The translations under genes were made by a program, and so were the position numbers. Source: Petrosia ficiformis (lineage: Eukaryota; Porifera; Demospongiae; Haplosclerida; Petrosiidae). Taken from it: a DNA stretch of 64,000 nt. The notes beneath the pieces were generated by a model, which worked only from the letters and a program-made list of their open reading frames with translations, was not told where the DNA came from and searched no databases. Position 1 is the stretch's first letter. The number at the start of each line of letters is the position of its first letter. This document shows positions 60,192-64,000 of the stretch, in pieces. Location: NCBI GenBank assembly GCA_947044365.1, contig OX345651.1:3750426-3814425 (forward strand). The letters run 5' to 3'.

Positions 60192-60266
60192 AAAACTCTA
60201 CTTGCTACCTCCCTGTCCATCTATCCACTCTCTCTCTACCTCATCGCATCTATACTTCAATAAGAG
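60192..60266 (+). ncRNA. Putative internal exon of a non-coding transcript, unit 1
   Basis: 75 nt bounded by a strong acceptor (tctctctcccag) and a strong donor (aagag|gtaagttatg). A possible upstream donor is aacaacag|gtgatt at about 60,072 and a downstream acceptor is ctccctgcacag before 60,366. The same three sites are conserved at 62,782-62,856 and around. No conserved protein frame, so a spliced non-coding RNA is proposed; there is no expression evidence. Confidence 0.4.
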
Positions 60267-60414
60267 GTAAGTTATGTCTCCATACTCTTTTCTATATTCT
60301 ATACTTTCTTCTTAAATATTATTTTATTGTGAACAGTTTATTTACTATTTTTCCTCCCTGCACAGGTCTGTTTCTGATGATTTCGAGGTTTCTTCTGGTG
60401 TTCTCTTCTTGGAA

Positions 60415-60546
60415 TTCGGTTGCTCATTTGTTCTAATCACTCCTATCAGCCAGGGTCGGCCATGCCACCCTCCTTTTCTTTTTTTTTGGGGGGGTGGTAT
60501 GGTCGATCCTGGTTGGTAGGAGTGTGCGGGACAAATGAGTATACCG
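60415..60546 (+). ncRNA. Long GC-rich hairpin, unit 1
   Basis: The left arm (60,415-60,474) and right arm (60,487-60,546) pair over about 38 bp next to a T-rich loop, then a 3x3 internal loop, then 9 perfect pairs (ctcatttgt) and a further 5 (tcggt). In the inner stem the arms differ at several sites, and each difference is a G-U pair if the plus strand is transcribed. It falls in the putative third exon of the unit. A precursor of a small RNA or a structured non-coding RNA are both possible. Confidence 0.55.
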
Positions 60547-60614
60547 ATGCCCAGGTTGGGGACGCCGGAGGTCTCTTCGAGTCACTAGATCCAGCCCCGT
60601 GTGGGGCAGTTCCA

Positions 60615-60830
60615 GTACATCCGGTCTAGCTCGTCCAGTGTTCCAGTTACAGTCTAACTACCTCATCCAGTTCCAGTCTAACTACCTCATCCAGTTCCAG
60701 TCTAACTACCTCATCCAGTTCCAGTCTACTTCGACCAGTGCTCCAGTTCCAGTCTACTTCGACCAGTGCTCCAGTTCCAGTCTACTTCGACCAGTGCTCC
60801 AGTTCCAGTCTACTTCCATCCCAGGACAAT
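60615..60830. repeat. ccagttccagtcta minisatellite, unit 1
   Basis: Two unit types: about 24 bp (taactacctcatccagttcc) three times, then about 30 bp (tacttcgaccagtgctccag) three times. Open frames here (QFQSTSTSAPV) are repeat products. Confidence 0.8.
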
Positions 60831-61114
60831 CCCCATTGGGATTTCTCTTCTGCAAGGACTCATCTTCATTGGGATTTCTCTTCTTCAAGGACTCATCTTC
60901 ATTCATTGCTTATTCATCTCAATGGCAGTCAGTTCTTTGAAATATATTGTTTGTCTTTTTTGGGGGGGTTTTTCTAGTGTATGTGTATTTCAATTGTATT
61001 TTTTGTTCAAATGTTTCTTTGAAACGTTGTTCTTGTGTTTTGAATTGCATTTTCAATATAATAGTAGTAAATTATTATCAATTTTTAAGGAAATGTTAGT
61101 GATAATAATAATTA

Positions 61115-61905
61115 CAGTTGAAAGCCTATGATTAATTATGCTTGTATTAAATATATATAGTTGTCTATATTTTTCTTAATCTTTAATTTTCTTTATTTTC
61201 GATTTGTAAGAATAATAATTAAATTTAGTCTATTACCAGCTACGATTAATATGCTAGTATTAAATATATTTTTCTTAATCTATATTTTCGATTCGTCTTA
61301 ATCTATATTTTCGATTCGTAAGATTAATAAATTAAAATTAAAGTTTAGTCTATTACAGTTGAAAGCCTATGATTAATTATGCTTGTATTAAATATATATA
61401 TATATATATACATGTATAATTATATATATGTAGTTGTCTATTTTTCTTAGTCATATGTAGTTGTCTATTTTTCTTAGTCTTTAATTTTCTATATTTTCGA
61501 TTCGTAAGAATAATAATTAAATTTAGCCTTAAAGCCTATGATTAATTATGCTTGTATTAAATAGTCTATTTTTCTTAATCTTTAATTTTCTATATTTTCG
61601 ATTCGTAAGAATAATAATTAAATTTAGCCTTAAAGCCTATGATTAATTATGCTTGTATTAAATAGTCTATTTTTCTTAGTCTTTAATTTTCTATATTTTC
61701 GATTCGTAAGAATAATAATTAAATTTAGTCTATTACAGTTGAATGCCTATGATTAATTATGCTTGTACTAACCCGCTTTTCTTAGTCTTTAATTTTCTAT
61801 ACTTTCGATTCGTAAGAATAATAATTAAATTTGGTCTATTACAGTGGAAAGCCTACGATTACTTATGCTTGTACTGAATATACTAGTCTATTTTTCTTAA
61901 TCTTT
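61115..61905. repeat. ~110-120-bp AT-rich tandem repeat, about seven units
   Basis: tctatattttcgattcgtaa followed by aataataattaaatttag and cctatgattaattatgcttg, repeated with small gaps. Joins the two 2.58-kb units. Confidence 0.8.
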
Positions 61906-62781
61906 TAACTTCTTTCAATACCAATGACTACCTATAATTATAACGTTAACGGTTCTTTTTATAAAACCTTTTTTCTTTTCCTAATCCAATGAATTGATTT
62001 AAGTACTATCATTTTCGATTGCATTTCATTGGAAATATTTTCAAATTACGAACTAATTTCTTTCTCTTTCAAGTAGCTAGCTGTATTTCTTGAGACTATT
62101 TTCAAATCATCATTCTTGAAAATATTTTCCGATTAGCTAGCTATCACTTTTTCTACTCTTTTGTTACAATTGAATACACCATTTTCGATATCAATTGTTT
62201 TCTAATTATAATTCGACTGGTTGCATTTAAAAAATAAATCATCATCATTGCTACCATGCATGCATCCTTCGGCAAAAGAATGTTTTCAAAGTCAACAGTA
62301 TTTTGTTCGGTTTCTGTATGTTATACAGAAGTAAAAAAGAATAGCACTAATATTGTACATAAATTATTTAATAATTATTATTATTCTATACATATAAAAT
62401 ATTTTATATTATTACAATTAATAATTAATTGTTTGCATCCTCACCCTGCACACACCTCCCTGGCGAGGATGGGTGCGTGCATGCATGCTCCTGCAGACCT
62501 CCTGCACGTGCAGGAACTTGAGCTCCCTATCATAAGCCAGAGAAGACTGTGCATGTCATCGATCTCAAGACTCAAGACGAAGAAGATTCTGCATGTACCA
62601 GGGAGGGACCCAGGACCAAGATGTGAAGGATGTGGATAGATGGATGAAGATTAAACAACAGGTGATTCTTGTTCTTCTATGTGCATTGTTGCCATCCATG
62701 CCCATGTAATTCATGCATATCATATTAATAATTCCGTTTGTCTATCATGTTAATTTGCATATTGTTTCTTCTCTCTCCCAG

Positions 62782-62856
62782 AAAACTCTACTTGCTACCT
62801 CCCTGTCCATCTATCCACTCTCTCTCTACCTCATCGCATCTATACTTCAATAAGAG
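62782..62856 (+). ncRNA. Putative internal exon of a non-coding transcript, unit 2
   Basis: Same acceptor, donor and 75-nt body as at 60,192-60,266, with no visible change. Conservation may simply reflect recent duplication. Confidence 0.4.
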
Positions 62857-63004
62857 GTAAGTTATGTCTCCATACTCTTTTCTATATTCTATACTTTCTT
62901 CTTAAATATTATTTTATTGTGAACAGTTTATTTACTATTTTTCCTCCCTGCACAGGTCTGTTTCTGATGATTTCGAGGTTTCTTCTGGTGTTCTCTTCTT
63001 GGAA

Positions 63005-63136
63005 TTCGGTTGCTCATTTGTTCTAATCACTCCTATCAGCCAGGGTCGGCCATGCCACCCTCCTTTTCTTTTTTTTTGGGGGGGTGGCATGGTCGATCCT
63101 GGTTGGTAGGAGTGTGCGGGACAAATGAGTATACCG
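63005..63136 (+). ncRNA. Long GC-rich hairpin, unit 2
   Basis: Same structure as in unit 1. The right arm here reads gggtggcatgg where unit 1 has gggtggtatgg, turning one G-U pair into G-C while all other pairs stay the same. Confidence 0.55.
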
Positions 63137-63204
63137 ATGCCCAGGTTGGGGACGCCGGAGGTCTCTTCGAGTCACTAGATCCAGCCCCGTGTGGGGCAGT
63201 TCCA

Positions 63205-63390
63205 GTACATCCGGTCTAGCTCGTCCAGTGTTCCAGTTACAGTCTAACTACCTCATCCAGTTCCAGTCTAACTACCTCATCCAGTTCCAGTCTACTTCGA
63301 CCAGTGCTCCAGTTCCAGTCTACTTCGACCAGTGCTCCAGTTCCAGTCTACTTCGACCAGTGCTCCAGTTCCAGTCTACTTCATCCCAGG
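63205..63390. repeat. ccagttccagtcta minisatellite, unit 2
   Basis: As in unit 1 with one fewer taactacctcatccagttcc unit. Confidence 0.8.
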
Positions 63391-63679
63391 ACAATCCCCA
63401 TTGGGATTTCTCTTCTGCAAGGACTCATCTTCATTGGGATTTCCCTTCTTCAAGGACTCATCTTCATTCATTGCTTATTCATCTCAATGGCAGTCAGTTC
63501 TTTGAAATATATTGTTTGTCTTTTTTTGGGGGGTTTTTCTAGTGTATGTGTATTTCAATTGTATTTTTTGTTCAAATGTTTCTTTGAAACGTTGTTCTTG
63601 TGTTTTGAATTGCATTTTCAATATAAAAGTAGTAAATTATTATCAATTTTTAAGGAAATGTTAGTGATAATAATAATTA

Positions 63680-64000
63680 CAGTTGAAAGCCTATAATTAA
63701 TTATGCTTGTATTAAATATATATAGTTGTCTATATATTTTTCTTAATCTTTAATTTTCTTTATTTTCGATTTGTAAGAATATTACCAGCTACGATTAATA
63801 TGCTAGTATTAAATATATTTTTCTTAATCTATATTTTCGATTCGTCTTAATCTATATTTTCGATTCGTAAGATTAATAAATTAAAATTAAAGTTTAGTCT
63901 ATTACAGTTGAAAGCCTATGATTAATTATGCTTGTATTAAATATATATATATATACATGTATAATTATATATATGTAGTTGTCTATTTTTCTTAGTCATA
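63680..64000. repeat. ~110-120-bp AT-rich tandem repeat, continuing past the window
   Basis: cctataattaattatgcttg and atattttcgattcgtaagat words as in 61,115-61,905. The array runs into the window end. Confidence 0.75.

Larger units (their letters stand above)
59270..61857. repeat. 2.58-kb tandem duplication, unit 1
   Basis: The sequence from about 59,281 (ttgtactgaatatactagtc) recurs from 61,869, an offset of 2,588 bp; near the end the offset is 2,565 because of small indels. Similarity is very high over most of the length. The unit contains splice-like sites, a GC-rich hairpin (60,415-60,546), a ccagttccagtcta minisatellite (60,615-60,830) and a copy of the deaminase 5' end. Confidence 0.9.
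61858..64000. repeat. 2.58-kb tandem duplication, unit 2 (cut by window end)
   Basis: Second unit, matching 59,270-61,430. Differences include a shorter gcatgcatgcgtgcatgcat tract near 62,480, two instead of three taactacctcatccagttcc units, and a G-C pair in the hairpin. The array may go on beyond the window. Confidence 0.9.

Noticed and set aside
62256..62639. 127-codon frame in tandem unit 2
   Set aside because: The frame is broken in unit 1 by a small deletion and resembles no protein, so it is not under coding selection.

Overview
This is a 64-kb window of AT-rich nuclear DNA from a eukaryote, almost certainly an animal. The genes have many short exons with consensus GT-AG introns, and the proteins include metazoan families (a PFTAIRE cyclin-dependent kinase of the CDK14/15 type, an LRRC20-like protein, an animal-type dCMP deaminase). 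Compact gene spacing with repeat-stuffed introns would suit a sponge (demosponge) or another early-branching invertebrate; the species is inferred, not seen. No bacterial operon, CRISPR array, rRNA operon or virus was recognised. All gene models were built by eye from splice sites, reading-frame continuity and protein motifs.

Layout. (1) 1-2,496: mobile-element debris, including a TIR element nested in another repeat. (2) 2,497-9,824 (+): CDK14/15-like kinase, 11 exons visible, 5' end not found. (3) 10,766-22,728 (+): a large protein with an atypical P-loop and a G4-like NKLD motif, about 13-14 exons. (4) 23,082-31,023 (-): three SAM-dependent methyltransferase paralogues (A, C, D) plus an extra copy of the last exon (B). 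(5) 31,159-32,355 (+): LRRC20-like protein, divergent from methyltransferase D across only 135 bp. (6) 32,681-51,736 (+): protein with a C-terminal GOLD domain, 7 exons, with introns full of minisatellites and MITE-like elements. (7) 52,786-55,589 (-): secreted alkaline-phosphatase-superfamily (nucleotide pyrophosphatase/phosphodiesterase-like) enzyme. (8) 55,985-56,513 (-): decayed dCMP deaminase copy; then a 12-bp minisatellite; then 58,042-59,048 (-): the intact dCMP deaminase. (9) 59,100-64,000: a ~2.58-kb tandem duplication (second copy cut by the window end) that contains splice-like signals, a GC-rich hairpin and a copied piece of the deaminase 5' end.

The genes do not form one pathway. 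The notable biology is structural: repeated duplication of exons and exon edges (eight copies of one 5' splice site; a duplicated last exon; a duplicated deaminase gene and 5' end), inverted microsatellites flanking exons, and at least six families of short dispersed elements, several palindromic. The strongest candidate for something undescribed is the hairpin in the 59-64 kb tandem unit: its inner stem differs between arms only at positions that remain G-U pairs in a plus-strand RNA, and one of them is a G-C pair in the second copy.
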